NCBI RefSeq assembly: GCF_000317675.1
Contig: NC_019776.1
Span: 1 to 64,000 of the forward strand
Origin: Cyanobacterium aponinum PCC 10605
Lineage (GTDB): Bacteria > Cyanobacteriota > Cyanobacteriia > Cyanobacteriales > Cyanobacteriaceae
Reading direction: 5' to 3'
DNA: 64,000 nucleotides
Shown: positions 44,956 to 55,702 of the stretch, one piece after another
How positions within the stretch are numbered: the stretch's first letter is position 1
How the letters are laid out: every line of letters begins with the position of its first letter
Notes under the pieces: model-generated
Seen by the model: the letters and a program-made list of their open reading frames with translations, nothing else
Databases searched by the model: none
Told to the model about the DNA's origin: nothing
Made by a program: the position numbers and the translations under genes

Positions 44956-45615
44956 TTAACTCAAATTAGTGTTAGGTAAGCAAACTTTTGTTCCCCCTAA
45001 ACCACAATAACCATTAGGATTTTTAGCAAGATACTGTTGATGATAACCTTCGGCAAAGTAAAACTCTGGGGCATCAATAATTTCTGTGGTTATTTCTGTA
45101 TAACCTGCTTTACTTAATTCTTCCTGATATAAGGCTTTTGATTTTTCTGCTAAGGCTTTTTGTGTATCAGAAAAAGTATAAATACCCGAACGATACTGAG
45201 TACCTTTATCATTGCCCTGACGCATTCCCTGAGTAGGATCATGATTTTCCCAAAATACTTTTAACAGAGTCTCATAACTGATAATTTTAGGATCGTAAAC
45301 CACTAAAACTACCTCATTATGACCAGTTAAGCCGCTACACACTTCTTCATAAGTAGGATTAGGAGTTAAACCAGCACTATAACCCACCGCAGTGATAAAA
45401 ATACCTTTTTCTAACTGCCAAAATTTCCTTTCAGCCCCCCAGAAACAACCCATCCCAAACATCGCTTTTTCCATAGTTTCAGGATAAGGCGGTTTCATCG
45501 GATTACCATTAACATAGTGTTTACTAGGAATGGGCATCTTGTCTTTTCTGCCGGGTAATGCTTCTTCTGGGGTGGGCAGAGTTAATTTCTTATTTCCTAA
45601 GCCAAATAAAAACAT
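44956..45615 (-). CDS. msrA: Peptide methionine sulfoxide reductase MsrA
   Basis: 219 residues. It repairs methionine-S-sulfoxide in proteins. Catalytic GCFWG is at 56-60 (C57); [40 protein letters not shown] (shown in part) and [16 protein letters not shown] follow. There is a C-terminal Cys pair region ([12 protein letters not shown]) for resolving. The N-terminal about 45 residues ([15 protein letters not shown]) form the extension common in MsrA1-type proteins. The gene appears monocistronic. Confidence 0.95.
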   Translation of the reverse strand: MFLFGLGNKKLTLPTPEEALPGRKDKMPIPSKHYVNGNPMKPPYPETMEKAMFGMGCFWGAERKFWQLEKGIFITAVGYSAGLTPNPTYEEVCSGLTGHNEVVLVVYDPKIISYETLLKVFWENHDPTQGMRQGNDKGTQYRSGIYTFSDTQKALAEKSKALYQEELSKAGYTEITTEIIDAPEFYFAEGYHQQYLAKNPNGYCGLGGTKVCLPNTNLS

Positions 45616-45706
45616 AATAACTACTAAATTTTAATATTTCTTCATATTCAATTTTATACCCAAGATTTTGGGATTGAGAGTTTTTGGCTAATTGGAAATA
45701 ATGTTT

Positions 45707-46360
45707 CTAAACAGCTAATAATTCTTGCCAATCTTTTGCCGGAGCGGACTCTGCTTGTATAATTTCTAGGATGCGATTATTCGTTTCAGGATAAAAAATG
45801 GATTCTATACAAACTTTTGCCACTTCTTGACGAGAGATTGAACCCTCAAATAAAGTATCTGCTTCACCTACAATCAAAGAGTATTGATTATCTTCATTCC
45901 TTAAACCCCCGGGACGAATAATAGTATAAGTTAAACCACTATCGATTAAATAATTTTCAGCTTGTTTTTTCCAAAAAAGTACTAAGCCGAATAAATTGAG
46001 GGGATGAAAAAAGCGAGACACACACAAAGAAGTAACAAGAATAAATTTTTCGATTTGTTTTTTCTTTGCCACGTTAATTAAATTTTTAGTTCCCTCGTAA
46101 TCCACCCAATAAAAAACTGTTGGGTCTAAACTAGGGGTTGCACCGGCGGCACAAATAACAATATCGCATTCGTCCATTGCAGAAGCAAAGGAGGAGGGAT
46201 TCAAAACATCTGCGATAATTAAATCCACACAGGCAGGTAAAACATCTCTAGCTTTAGCTTTATCTCTTACCATTGCCATGACGGGTATTTTTCGCTTTAC
46301 TAATTCGGCAACGATTCTTCTACCTGTTTGCCCTGTTGCCCCAACAACTAATATTTTCAT
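45707..46360 (-). CDS. Atypical SDR, NAD(P)-binding protein
   Basis: 217 residues. Rossmann fold with GATGQTG at 7-13, then RDKAKARD, a second strand LIIADVLNP, CAAGATPS, and FILVTSLCVSRF where the Tyr of classic SDRs is missing. TIIRPGGL is typical of NmrA/Ycf39-like atypical SDRs. Members act as redox sensors or assembly factors rather than enzymes. The exact role is not known. The gene is divergent from the HAD gene. Confidence 0.8.
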   Translation of the reverse strand: MKILVVGATGQTGRRIVAELVKRKIPVMAMVRDKAKARDVLPACVDLIIADVLNPSSFASAMDECDIVICAAGATPSLDPTVFYWVDYEGTKNLINVAKKKQIEKFILVTSLCVSRFFHPLNLFGLVLFWKKQAENYLIDSGLTYTIIRPGGLRNEDNQYSLIVGEADTLFEGSISRQEVAKVCIESIFYPETNNRILEIIQAESAPAKDWQELLAV

Positions 46361-46503
46361 CGAATATATTCTTTATATTTTTCTTGATTATATTGCTTAC
46401 ATTCTCCTCTTGAGCAGAGTTAATCAAAGCAAAGTATTAGGCAATGCAAAAATAATTTAAGATGGGTGAAGGAAAAATTAAGATTAAGATTAACAAAAAT
46501 CTC

Positions 46504-47274
46504 ATGTCAGCGATTGTTATTTTTGATATTGATGGTGTGATTCGTGACGTTACTAATTCTTATCGTCGTGCTTTAGCGGATACGGTAGAACATTTTACGA
46601 ATAATCATTATCGCCCTTCAATGGAGGATATTGATAGTTTGAAGGCGGAGGGAATTTGGAATAATGACTGGTTAGGTTCACAAGAGTTGATTTATCGTTA
46701 TTTTGAGCAGATGGGGAAATCCAGAGATGAGATTAACCTTAATTATGAGGAAATTGTGGATTTTTTTCAAAGACGTTATCGAGGGCAAAATTTAGAACAA
46801 CCAACAAGCTGGGATGGTTATATTTCTTCTGAGCCTCTTTTGGTGAGTAGGGAGTATTTCGAGATATTGGATAAAAATAATTTATATTGGGGCTTTTTTA
46901 GCGGTGCAACAAATGGTTCTGCCCAATATATCTTACAACGCCGCTTAGGTTTAGAGAATCCCGTGTTAGTGGCAATGGATGACGCTCCTAGTAAACCTGA
47001 TCCTACTGGTTTGTTTTTAGCCGTCAATTTATTAGAAGAAAAACTTTCTCTTGATAATTCTTTACCCGTAATTTATTTAGGGGATACTGTAGCAGATATT
47101 ATTACTGTTATGAAAGCAAAAGAAATAAAACCTGAAAGAGAATGGATTGCAGTGGGAGTTTTGCCTCCCCATGTTAGTAATGATAATGAGAAAGGAGATA
47201 AGTATCGTCAACAGTTAATCGATAGCGGTGCATCTTTTGTAGTTAATCAAATTACTGATTTTTATGATTTTTAA
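46504..47274 (+). CDS. HAD family hydrolase, TIGR01548-like
   Basis: About 256 residues from the ATG at 46504; an upstream ATG at 46462 adds a Lys-rich leader that I consider unlikely. The HAD fold shows the nucleophile motif IFDIDGVIRDV, the sugar- or phosphate-contacting GFFSGATNGS, and DDAPSKPDPTGL plus YLGDTVADI for the acidic Mg site. It is a phosphatase-like protein resembling TIGR01548, a group seen often in cyanobacteria and sometimes called HAD-superfamily phosphatase. The substrate is unknown. Confidence 0.8.
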   Translation: MSAIVIFDIDGVIRDVTNSYRRALADTVEHFTNNHYRPSMEDIDSLKAEGIWNNDWLGSQELIYRYFEQMGKSRDEINLNYEEIVDFFQRRYRGQNLEQPTSWDGYISSEPLLVSREYFEILDKNNLYWGFFSGATNGSAQYILQRRLGLENPVLVAMDDAPSKPDPTGLFLAVNLLEEKLSLDNSLPVIYLGDTVADIITVMKAKEIKPEREWIAVGVLPPHVSNDNEKGDKYRQQLIDSGASFVVNQITDFYDF

Positions 47275-47283
47275 ATTTCATAT

Positions 47284-49494
47284 TCAAGAATAACGCCAAT
47301 TTTGGAAGTTATCTTTTGATTTACTCATCCATAATAGTTTTTTGGCTCTAGTTATGGCTACATATAGTAATCTTAATTCTTCTGCTTGTTTTTCTTGGAT
47401 GGCTTTTTCATGGGCTTGATGAAGGGATAAGGGTTCTATTTTTTTACCTAATCTTTGTTGATGGATTTCTTGTCTTAGTTGTGTGCGAATAATATCATTT
47501 AAGTCACATTTGCCCAAAAATTTAAGACTTCCGTTAATTTTTTTTTCTGAGAAAATATTTTCTTTGTCATAAAACGGTAAAAAGACATAATCCCATTCTA
47601 AACCTTTAGATTTGTGCATGGTCATAATGGTAATTTGACCTTTTTTTGTATAAATATCTTCATTCTCTGTTTCTACTCCTTCAAACCTTTCTGTATTATT
47701 AATATTAGTTAATGTCTCTATCATTGCTTTTAAGGACATTTTTCCTTGATTTTCTTTTTGGATGCGATCGCACAATTTTTGAGCAGTAGCAAGGGCTAAT
47801 TGATCATAATTTAAAACAGAGCAAATAAAAGGAATTAGTTGATAGGAAGATAATTCAATACTGGCTTGGAGAAATTTGAGGCAAAATTTTCGAGCTTTTT
47901 CCTGCTCAGGAGTTAGGGCATCATCTAAAGGTGTTGGATATAAAAATTTTTCAGGATAGATACTTAATTGATCAAAATCTTGGTTACTAATAATTTCCTG
48001 TTGTGCCAAAATTTTCAAAATATTATAGACAAATTTGGAAGAATGAGGAAAAGCAATAAACTGTAAAACTCCTAGTATATCTTTCACTATATCACTGTAA
48101 GAGATGCGATCGCCTATTAGTTTTAAGGGAATATCATAGGCAGATAATCTTTTTTGTAATTCTTGAAAAATAAAACTTCCCTGCTTATTAGCTCTGACTA
48201 AAATGGCACAATTAGTATTAATTTCTTGTTCTTTTTTGTCAAATAAATGAATGATTCTTTCACTCATTAAATCTAAAACTTGCTCAAAGGTTTCAGGTTC
48301 ATAAAATTCTACCCCTTTCCCCTCTGCCAAAGGATTAGAGTCTGGTTGAGAATCATTTTCTCCAACAATTTTTATCTCCTGTTTTTCAATTAAATTTGCT
48401 TCTACCTTTTCCGCCATCCAAGCCAAAGTTTCATTAGCATAGTTAATAATATTTTCATTACTTCTTCCTGCTTGTTCCATTAAAAATAATCGATTTTTTT
48501 GGCGACAATCCTCACAAAATTGATGAAAATAAAAGGGGTCTGAAGCGGTATAAGTGGAATTAATTGCTTGATTGGGGTCCCCCACCCTCACTAAATTAGG
48601 TTCGCTACAATCCTTATCTTGGGCTAAGATACTGATTAAATCACCCTGCAACGGTGTAGAGTCTTGGGCTTCATCTTCAAATACTCCTGCAATTTCTTGT
48701 TGTAGTGTTTGTCTTGCATCTTCATTATTCAGAACGTTTAATGCCCCAATAATTAAGTCATCATAGTCTATTACCTGATATTTATGAATTAGTTTTTGAT
48801 ATTCTTGATATAGTTCAGAGGCTACCGTGCCTAAAGGATAAATACCGGAATTATCTAAATTTGCTAGATTGTCAAGGTTATCAATATTCCAACCAGAACT
48901 TTTAAGGGTACTAATGACAGTATGAGTAAATTTGGGTAAAACTTCCGTACGCAGTACCGATTCTCTACGCAAAACTTCGCTTTCTTCATAATTAAATGAC
49001 TTTTCATTTTCCCCCCTTAACAAGGCATCAAAAGCAGGAGAATGAAGAGACATCCAATTTTCCACCGTTTCTAGGATTAAGGGATGATTGCTAGACACAT
49101 CGACTAAATTACTGGTTTCTAAATTTAATCCCGACAAAAAAGGATAACGATTGACAATACTTGACGCTAAAGCATGAATTGTTTGTACCATAAAACCCAC
49201 AGGAGGCATCTTAAATTCTTCAGTTAAAATCGTCCTCATTTTGTCTTTAATACTAGCGGCGGCGGAACGAGTATAAGTTACGATTAATAGATAGCGATTC
49301 GGATTTAGTTTTTCTTGACAAACCAATATTGCACCGGCAACGGCTAACGAAAAAGATTTTCCTGAACCCGGCACAGCAGAGACTGCCATTTTGCCACCCT
49401 GCCATTGACTTAATTCTATTTGACCCGGACGCAGTTTTTGTCTGAATTGGGCGATTGTTTCTTCTATTCTCCTATGGTTGTTCATGCTTATCAT
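47284..49494 (-). CDS. UvrD/Rep-like ATP-dependent DNA helicase
   Basis: 736 residues of superfamily 1A. Motifs: Walker A AVPGSGKSFS (about 40-49), TYTRSAAASIKDKM (Ia), VFEDEAQDSTP (II), RVGDPNQAINSTY (III), TIMTMHKSKGLEWDYVFLP (V), and RLLYVAITRAKK (VI). It is shorter than UvrD or PcrA at the C-terminus and lacks a Tudor-like tail; cyanobacteria carry several such helicases. It probably works in repair or replication restart. The start could be ATG 49494 or ATG 49485; neither has a strong ribosome-binding site. It ends 9 bases from the convergent HAD gene. Confidence 0.88.
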   Translation of the reverse strand: MISMNNHRRIEETIAQFRQKLRPGQIELSQWQGGKMAVSAVPGSGKSFSLAVAGAILVCQEKLNPNRYLLIVTYTRSAAASIKDKMRTILTEEFKMPPVGFMVQTIHALASSIVNRYPFLSGLNLETSNLVDVSSNHPLILETVENWMSLHSPAFDALLRGENEKSFNYEESEVLRRESVLRTEVLPKFTHTVISTLKSSGWNIDNLDNLANLDNSGIYPLGTVASELYQEYQKLIHKYQVIDYDDLIIGALNVLNNEDARQTLQQEIAGVFEDEAQDSTPLQGDLISILAQDKDCSEPNLVRVGDPNQAINSTYTASDPFYFHQFCEDCRQKNRLFLMEQAGRSNENIINYANETLAWMAEKVEANLIEKQEIKIVGENDSQPDSNPLAEGKGVEFYEPETFEQVLDLMSERIIHLFDKKEQEINTNCAILVRANKQGSFIFQELQKRLSAYDIPLKLIGDRISYSDIVKDILGVLQFIAFPHSSKFVYNILKILAQQEIISNQDFDQLSIYPEKFLYPTPLDDALTPEQEKARKFCLKFLQASIELSSYQLIPFICSVLNYDQLALATAQKLCDRIQKENQGKMSLKAMIETLTNINNTERFEGVETENEDIYTKKGQITIMTMHKSKGLEWDYVFLPFYDKENIFSEKKINGSLKFLGKCDLNDIIRTQLRQEIHQQRLGKKIEPLSLHQAHEKAIQEKQAEELRLLYVAITRAKKLLWMSKSKDNFQNWRYS

Positions 49495-49817
49495 TAGGGA
49501 TTGCTAAAATTATATCAACAATCTTTCAATTAGTAATTAACTTATAACTCCTGATTTCTACTTATTATTCATTACTCATTAATTTCACTAAACACCAGTC
49601 TTTCATTTCTCGATAAATTCGGTTATGATAGAGGATGTGTCAATTTTTATTGTAAATAATTAAACAAAAGTTGAGTAAGACATCGCTTAACTATAAAAGG
49701 CTTTGGTATCCATTCCAAAGAAGCCTACATCATAATTAGGTAACAGGGACAAAGTCCCGCCTCTGATGTGATGATAGGGTTATGTCACTGTAAATAAATA
49801 TATAAGTATTAATTTAA
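49495..49817. other. Structured leader region upstream of rpsN
   Basis: This gap of 323 bases has no repeat module of the families seen elsewhere, but contains several stem-loops just before rpsN: AGGCTTTGG with CCAAAGAAGCCT (about 49698-49726), GGGAC-AAA-GTCCC (about 49747-49759), and a GTGA...TCAC pair around 49770-49790. A long structured 5' UTR, possibly an autoregulatory S14 site, is the likely reading. Confidence 0.45.
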
Positions 49818-50120
49818 ATGGCTAAAAAATCAATGATTGCACGGGAAGTAAAACGTGCTAAATTAGTGGCTAAGTATGCCCATAAAAGAGCAGAATTAAA
49901 AGAACAAATTCGCACCGCAGAAGATCCTGCAGAAAGATTCGAGTTACAACGCCAATTACAAAGATTACCTCTCAACAGTTCTCCTTATCGTCAACGTAAT
50001 CGTTGTTGGGTAACTGGAAGACCTAGAGGTTATTACCGTGATTTTGGTTTATCTCGTAATGTATTGCGTGAATGGGCGCATCAAGGTTTATTACCCGGTG
50101 TGGTTAAGTCTAGTTGGTAG
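49818..50120 (+). CDS. rpsN: 30S ribosomal protein S14
   Basis: 100 residues of the zinc-free long form: [15 protein letters not shown] at the start, [31 protein letters not shown] and [17 protein letters not shown] at the end (given in part). S14 sits in the head of the small subunit. It is outside the main ribosomal clusters, as in most cyanobacteria, and has its own structured upstream region. Confidence 0.97.
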   Translation: MAKKSMIAREVKRAKLVAKYAHKRAELKEQIRTAEDPAERFELQRQLQRLPLNSSPYRQRNRCWVTGRPRGYYRDFGLSRNVLREWAHQGLLPGVVKSSW

Positions 50121-50203
50121 GTTGAGCCAACTTTAAATAAGTGGGATGAGTAGGGTGTGTTAAGGATTATATAACGCACCTTATTATCTATTCTTTTTAA
50201 TTC

Positions 50204-50683
50204 TTATTTTCGGTTATAGTCCGATTTTCCTCCCGTTTTGCTGACTAACTTGATGTCAGTAATGGTAATAGATTTATCTATGGCTTTGAGCATATCATAA
50301 AGGGTCAAAGCGGCGATCGATACAGCCGTTAAAGCCTCCATTTCTACCCCTGTTTCTGCGTTGGTTTTGGTAGATGCAGATATTTCATAACAATAATTGT
50401 CTTGATTTAGGTGAATATCAATGGCAATTTTCTGTAACGGTAGGGGATGGCATAGAGGAATTAGAGAAGATGTTTGTTTTGCTCCCATAATACCGGCTAT
50501 CTTGGCGGTAGCGATCAGATCTCCCTTGGGGTTTTTCTGTTTTAAAATAGTTTCTAAAGCAGTGGGATTTAATAACACTTTTCCTGATGCGATCGCAGTT
50601 CGAGAGGTGACGGATTTAAGAGAAACATCCACCATTTGCACCTCTCCTTGGGAATTGAGATGAGATATTTTTTGTTCTGTCAT
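50204..50683 (-). CDS. moaC: Cyclic pyranopterin monophosphate synthase MoaC
   Basis: 159 residues. MoaC turns the MoaA product into cyclic pyranopterin monophosphate in molybdenum-cofactor synthesis. Seen: [39 protein letters not shown] (given in part), [38 protein letters not shown]. Length and active-site residues are normal. No other moa gene is in the window. It may be read with, or after, the CheA-type gene? No: that gene lies downstream on the same strand, 32 bases after the moaC start side, so the order on the minus strand is CheA then moaC. Confidence 0.95.
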   Translation of the reverse strand: MTEQKISHLNSQGEVQMVDVSLKSVTSRTAIASGKVLLNPTALETILKQKNPKGDLIATAKIAGIMGAKQTSSLIPLCHPLPLQKIAIDIHLNQDNYCYEISASTKTNAETGVEMEALTAVSIAALTLYDMLKAIDKSITITDIKLVSKTGGKSDYNRK

Positions 50684-50715
50684 TATTATGAGTATGTAAA
50701 CAGTCTGAACTGTGA

Positions 50716-53700
50716 TTAGGGATTAAGTAAAACTTGCCCTTCAATTAATTTTTCTGCCGCCCTTAATAACTCTTCTTCAAGATAAGGCTTGGTAAAATAG
50801 GCTTTTGCCCCCAAATCAGCCGCAATTTTACGATGTTTTTCCGCTCCCCTTGATGTTACCATTGCCACAGGTAACTTAGAAAGGTTCTCATCCTGTTGCA
50901 TTTTCGCCAATAGTTCTAAACCATTCATTCTCGGCATTTCAATATCACACAGTAACAAGTCACAAGGCAAGCCATTAGATATTTGTTCCCATGCGTCTTG
51001 TCCATCTCTAGCTTGTTCTACTTGATAACCTGCTTTTTTAAAGGTCATAGATAACATTTCTCGTACTACTACCGAATCATCAATAATTAAAACCATACGG
51101 GCAGATTTACCTTTTGTTTTTCCTTGAGTAACGAACCCAGAAGATCTAATATTAGGATCTGTGGCTTTATTAATCTTAACTTTGGGAACTTTACGACTAC
51201 CTGCTAGTAAAACTTCACCCTTAATCATTCTTTCCGCAGAATCTAATAAATCTTTTTCCACATAAGGTTTAATTAAATAAGCCGAAGCTCCTAATTCAGC
51301 CGCAATACGTTGATGTTTTTCTGCCCCCCGAGAAGACAAAATGGCAACAGGGATATTTTCTAAAGACTCATCTTCTTGCATATGTTGAAGAAGTTCTAAA
51401 CCATTCATCCTCGGCATTTCAATATCGCAGAAAACAAGATCACAAGGAAGACCCGATCGCAATTTTTGCCATGCTTCCTGTCCATCTCTAGCCTGTTCTA
51501 CCCGATACCCTGATTTACTGAAACTGATAGATAACATCTCTCTAACCGTAATCGAGTCATCCACAATTAAGACTAATGGTTGATTGTTAACGGGAAGATC
51601 ATAAATGGTTTCATGGTTACTAACCACATCAGGAAGATTTTGAGGTAAGTCAAGGCTTAAATTACCGTTGGCAATTTCAATTAATTCGATGACATCTCCA
51701 ATAGGCATGACAATACCATCACTGCGTACCGTAGCCCCAGCAATTCCCTTCGGTTTTGGTAAAGGTCCTGATATTTGCTTGATAACAATTTCTTCCTGCC
51801 CTAAAACCTGATCTACTTGAATCGCCAAAAGGTTATTACCCCCCCTGAGAATGATAATGGGTATAGTTTCATCTTCATTATTGCTTGTGTAAATAATGCT
51901 TCGGGTAATCTGACGGTTATATCTCAAGAGAGTACTTAAGGGACGGAAAGGTAATAAATTATTTTTCCAGAGAATACATTTTTGACCTTGAGCATTAATT
52001 TTTATTTCACTAGATGTAAAATCTTTCGTATCTTCGATCGCATCCATGGGGAAAGCAATACGAGTATTATCATTAAGGCAACAAAGCGCTTTACCAACAG
52101 TAACCGTTAAAGGCAAACGAATGGTAAAAGTTGTACCCTGACCTACAACAGAATCAATACTGACAATCCCTCTAATCTCATTTAATTTACTGCGAACAAT
52201 ATCTAAACCAACTCCCCTTCCTGCGTGGCTGTCTGCTTTTTCCTTCGTGGTAAAACCGGCATGGAAAAGAAAGTCATAGACTTCTTGAGGCTTTAAATTT
52301 TTTGCCTGTGCAGGAGTGATTAATTTATTTTGAATTGCTTTTTTCTTAATTTTTTGAGGATCAATTCCTCCCCCATCATCCGAAACAGAAATAACCGTTT
52401 GCTGACCCTGTAAAAATGCTCTAACGGTGATTGTACCCACCGGCGGTTTACCCATTTCTTCCCTTTCTTCAGGTAATTCGATACCATGAGTGACCGAATT
52501 TTTCGTAATTTGTAAAAGAGGATCCCAAATATGTTCAAGGATCATTTTATCGATTAAAACATCTCTACCCTCTAACTTCAGTTGTACCTGTTTGTTATAA
52601 CCTTCTGCTATTTTACGAATTGGTAAAGGAAGGCGATCGGCGTTTTGGGCAAAAGGAACCATGCGAGACTTATTAATTCCTTCTTGCAGTTGAGTTGTAA
52701 CTTCTCTTAGGTTTCTTCCTAACTGATCTGTTTCATCCACTAGGAATTGAATATCAGAGGCTGATTCTCTTACTTTAACAATTAACTCTATAATTTCCTG
52801 AGATAGCAAATGAAAACCCGTGAAGCGATCGAGTTCTAGCTCGTCTAATTCAGGAGTTTCTAACTTAGAAGTATTTGTGTTACTATTGCTACTAATATAG
52901 GTCGATCTTCCTTCAGTCCTTGCTAACTGCGCTTTTACCGTTTCTTGATTCTTACGACGACTGTTCATTAACGCTCCTTCTAACAAACTACGCTCGTAAA
53001 GATCTTGCATTCTTGCACTGACATCACTTAAATTTTGTACCTGATACAGTAAATTATCGAGGAACTGTCTTAACTTTTCTTGGTCTTCTTCTAAGCGATT
53101 TCGCCTTACAACCATCTCCCCAATCAAGTTATTGAGATTATCTAACTGTTTTACTGGCACACGCATACTTTGTTCAAAAACTTTCGTCTGAGAACTAGAT
53201 TTAGTATGGCCTTGACGGGAAGTGCGACTTTGAGGAGATTTTCCCCTGTCTTTCTCTGCTTGTGCTAATAATTGATCTAAATCATTAAACGGAGACGGTT
53301 GAGGTTGCCTTGTTTGTACTCCCGCATTAAAAGCATTATCAACAGTTCCAAACTCCGCTTCAGGCAAATCTTCAATAATATTACTTAGTTGTTGCCAATC
53401 AACTTCTTCTAAGTGACGGGGTACAGAATTAACTAAACGTTCTAATTCACTCTGTTGATCATAGTAGTTGATTTTGTTGTTGTCTAAAATTAATTCTAAA
53501 TCCTGCCAAGAATCACTTTCTAACCAAGATAAATTAGATGACAAAACATTGTTTAATTCAGAAAACTCGTCATAAAAAACGATCTTGACTTCCGAAGATT
53601 TTACGGGCTGTAGAATTTGAAATGTATTTGCACTGCCCATGCTAGGGAAATCATCTTCTATTTCTAAATCATCTAAACTGTTAATAATATTTTCTAATTC

Positions 53701-54762
53701 TTCTTCAGGGTCATCAATAATAACAGTACTTCTTTCTGTTTCTGTGAATAATTGATCTAAATCATCTATATCAAGATTATCCTGACTAATGGTCACTTTA
53801 TAATCTTCTTGCTCTACTTCTGAAGAATTATCCTCTTCTACTAAATCCGATAAATCATCGACAAACGAATCATATTCAGAGTCATCAGTATCCTCTATGG
53901 GGAAAATAGAATCTTCTTCTTCTAGTCCTAACGACTCCCATTCTAAAGAATCTTGGGCTTCTAGTTCTTCTGTCTGTTCTAGTGAAGACCATTGGTCTAT
54001 ACTAATATTCTCATCTTCACCTTCAAATAAACTGGTAAAAGCATCAACTTCTTCAGAAGAATCATGATTGGTGGTAAAAGATGTGTCATGAAGAAAAACA
54101 GAACTAATTTGAGGATTATCATCTGCAAAAGAATCATCTTCAAACCAGTCTTCCAGCAAATTATCGTCTTCTCCTAAATCTCCAATTCCTTCAAAAATAT
54201 CTAAATCTTCTTCATTGTCATCATGTTCTGAAGGGTGACTATTTTTTTCTTCTGAACTATGGGAAACCTCAAATAAGGTTTCTTCCCACAAATCTTTGTC
54301 TAATGTGCTTTTGGTCACTGCCTGAGATGATGTAGCCGCCGCCTGTGCTTCTATTTCTTCCATGGAAGGGATTTCATCTGCAAAAACTGTTTCTACATCC
54401 ATCAATCTTGCTTTTGCTTGGGGTGCTAAATCTTGTAATTCATCGCTCACACAAATAGAATTAATTTCTTGTTGAAGAAGAAGCTCACCAGCATTTTTAA
54501 TTTCTTTAATAATTAATTTGGCGGTAGAGCTGTACTCATTATTTGGTCGAGAGATGGCTATTTTTGCCGTTTCCATGATTTCCACCCAGCCGAACAAATT
54601 TTGTTTTTTCCCCTGAGTTGATAGGTAGTCGCAATGATTTTTTAAAATTTCTCGATTACGACTATTATCCCCCTGTTTTAATATTTTTAACATTTCTCCT
54701 AAGCGTAGGAGAGTTTGCTTGTATAATTTTTGGGCTTGGTGGGCTTGTTCACTATTAATCAT
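50716..54762 (-). CDS. CheA-type hybrid histidine kinase with two receiver domains
   Basis: 1348 residues. An N-terminal helical part (1-120) is followed by a very acidic region (about 130-480), a dimerisation and linker segment (about 520-700), the HATPase domain ([11 protein letters not shown] near 752, [18 protein letters not shown]), a CheW-like domain (about 900-1040), and two receivers, each with VDDS or DDS and [10 protein letters not shown] (phospho-Asp near 1112 and 1274) and the terminal KPY. No HXXKG Hpt motif is visible in the N-terminus, so the phosphorylatable His may be on another protein, as with the split PilL system (PilL-N/PilL-C) of Synechocystis. It probably controls phototaxis or pilus motility. 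Confidence 0.85.
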   Translation of the reverse strand: MINSEQAHQAQKLYKQTLLRLGEMLKILKQGDNSRNREILKNHCDYLSTQGKKQNLFGWVEIMETAKIAISRPNNEYSSTAKLIIKEIKNAGELLLQQEINSICVSDELQDLAPQAKARLMDVETVFADEIPSMEEIEAQAAATSSQAVTKSTLDKDLWEETLFEVSHSSEEKNSHPSEHDDNEEDLDIFEGIGDLGEDDNLLEDWFEDDSFADDNPQISSVFLHDTSFTTNHDSSEEVDAFTSLFEGEDENISIDQWSSLEQTEELEAQDSLEWESLGLEEEDSIFPIEDTDDSEYDSFVDDLSDLVEEDNSSEVEQEDYKVTISQDNLDIDDLDQLFTETERSTVIIDDPEEELENIINSLDDLEIEDDFPSMGSANTFQILQPVKSSEVKIVFYDEFSELNNVLSSNLSWLESDSWQDLELILDNNKINYYDQQSELERLVNSVPRHLEEVDWQQLSNIIEDLPEAEFGTVDNAFNAGVQTRQPQPSPFNDLDQLLAQAEKDRGKSPQSRTSRQGHTKSSSQTKVFEQSMRVPVKQLDNLNNLIGEMVVRRNRLEEDQEKLRQFLDNLLYQVQNLSDVSARMQDLYERSLLEGALMNSRRKNQETVKAQLARTEGRSTYISSNSNTNTSKLETPELDELELDRFTGFHLLSQEIIELIVKVRESASDIQFLVDETDQLGRNLREVTTQLQEGINKSRMVPFAQNADRLPLPIRKIAEGYNKQVQLKLEGRDVLIDKMILEHIWDPLLQITKNSVTHGIELPEEREEMGKPPVGTITVRAFLQGQQTVISVSDDGGGIDPQKIKKKAIQNKLITPAQAKNLKPQEVYDFLFHAGFTTKEKADSHAGRGVGLDIVRSKLNEIRGIVSIDSVVGQGTTFTIRLPLTVTVGKALCCLNDNTRIAFPMDAIEDTKDFTSSEIKINAQGQKCILWKNNLLPFRPLSTLLRYNRQITRSIIYTSNNEDETIPIIILRGGNNLLAIQVDQVLGQEEIVIKQISGPLPKPKGIAGATVRSDGIVMPIGDVIELIEIANGNLSLDLPQNLPDVVSNHETIYDLPVNNQPLVLIVDDSITVREMLSISFSKSGYRVEQARDGQEAWQKLRSGLPCDLVFCDIEMPRMNGLELLQHMQEDESLENIPVAILSSRGAEKHQRIAAELGASAYLIKPYVEKDLLDSAERMIKGEVLLAGSRKVPKVKINKATDPNIRSSGFVTQGKTKGKSARMVLIIDDSVVVREMLSMTFKKAGYQVEQARDGQDAWEQISNGLPCDLLLCDIEMPRMNGLELLAKMQQDENLSKLPVAMVTSRGAEKHRKIAADLGAKAYFTKPYLEEELLRAAEKLIEGQVLLNP

Positions 54763-54972
54763 AGACCTGCTCTAATTTTCAACTCTCAAACTCAAGATTT
54801 TACATTAGTACTAAAGGCGATGGACCCATGACAAAATATTTACCACTGAAACTGTAATGTTATAACCTTGTCATTAAGTTTTTTTTAGTATAACTCAATG
54901 ATAACTTTTTCTTTCTATTCATCTTCAGTTTTTGACATAAAACAATCGTGAACGCAGTTTTAATTGTTTCAA

Positions 54973-55179
54973 TTAGTTAATTTTCAAGGCATTAACCGGT
55001 ACATCATCCCAAGATTCTACGGTTATTAAGCTCACTTCCCACCCCTGTTGTTTTTGTTGAGGCGTTAATTTTGCTAACCAATCGGCATGACAATCTTGTG
55101 CGGCTTCTTTATTTTTTGTAGCGATACAGGCTTGAAGAATTCCACATCCATCTTTTTGTTGATTTACCCAAATAGTCAT
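54973..55179 (-). CDS. Conserved small cyanobacterial protein
   Basis: About 68 residues from the ATG at 55179 (a TTG 30 bases upstream is an unlikely start). The sequence MTIWVNQQKDGCGILQACIA, then LTPQQKQQGWEVSL and ESWDDVPVNALKIN resembles short conserved cyanobacterial proteins, in some annotations mislabelled glycogen debranching protein. It contains three Cys. The function is not known. The gene is preceded by AT-rich DNA and lies 210 bases downstream... upstream side of the CheA-type gene on the same strand. Confidence 0.7.
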   Translation of the reverse strand: MTIWVNQQKDGCGILQACIATKNKEAAQDCHADWLAKLTPQQKQQGWEVSLITVESWDDVPVNALKIN

Positions 55180-55454
55180 GATCTTTAATACGTAATTAAT
55201 TACTAACAATAATAATATAGTTTACCTCGATATTTTGTAACTCCAAGACCTCTTCAGATTAAAATTAAAATAAATTTCTAGATCAAAGTGATCAATTTTT
55301 TCACTACTGCTTCTTGCCTTTCACCTTTTGCTTGAGAAAGCAAGAACTCTCGTGACTATGTATTAGAAGTTACATATATAAAATTTAGATTTGAGTTATC
55401 CTTATCTATAGAACCTCTTTTTAATCACTCTTTATCTTTAGTGAAGGAACAGTT

Positions 55455-55637
55455 ATGATTTCATCGACTATAGCCAATAATTTACCTCAAGACCAAGAAA
55501 TTTGGAACAGTTTACAAAAAGCCATTGCTAAAAGTTCTGGTTTTCAAAGATGGCAAAAAGAAAACAAGTTTGATGGCACTGTGGAAGAACAAGTCACTCA
55601 GTATTTACGTTCTACGTTAGAAACATTAGCTTATTAA
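55455..55637 (+). CDS. Small conserved hypothetical protein
   Basis: 60 residues: ISSTIANNLPQDQEIWNSLQ, then KSSGFQRWQKENKFDGTVEEQ and an amphipathic QYLRSTLETLAY tail. GAAGGAAC just upstream of ATG 55455 is a good ribosome-binding site, and codon use is like that of its neighbours. It resembles short soluble cyanobacterial proteins of unknown function. No partner is suggested by context. Confidence 0.65.
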   Translation: MISSTIANNLPQDQEIWNSLQKAIAKSSGFQRWQKENKFDGTVEEQVTQYLRSTLETLAY

Positions 55638-55702
55638 CATTTACTGCATCTAAAAGGAATATTACAAGAATGTTGGTGAGCAAGGGCTTTTGTTGGCAAA
55701 TA

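Noticed and set aside
44773-44979. 68-codon plus-strand frame
   Set aside because: Made partly of repeat remnants and overlaps the msrA 3' end.
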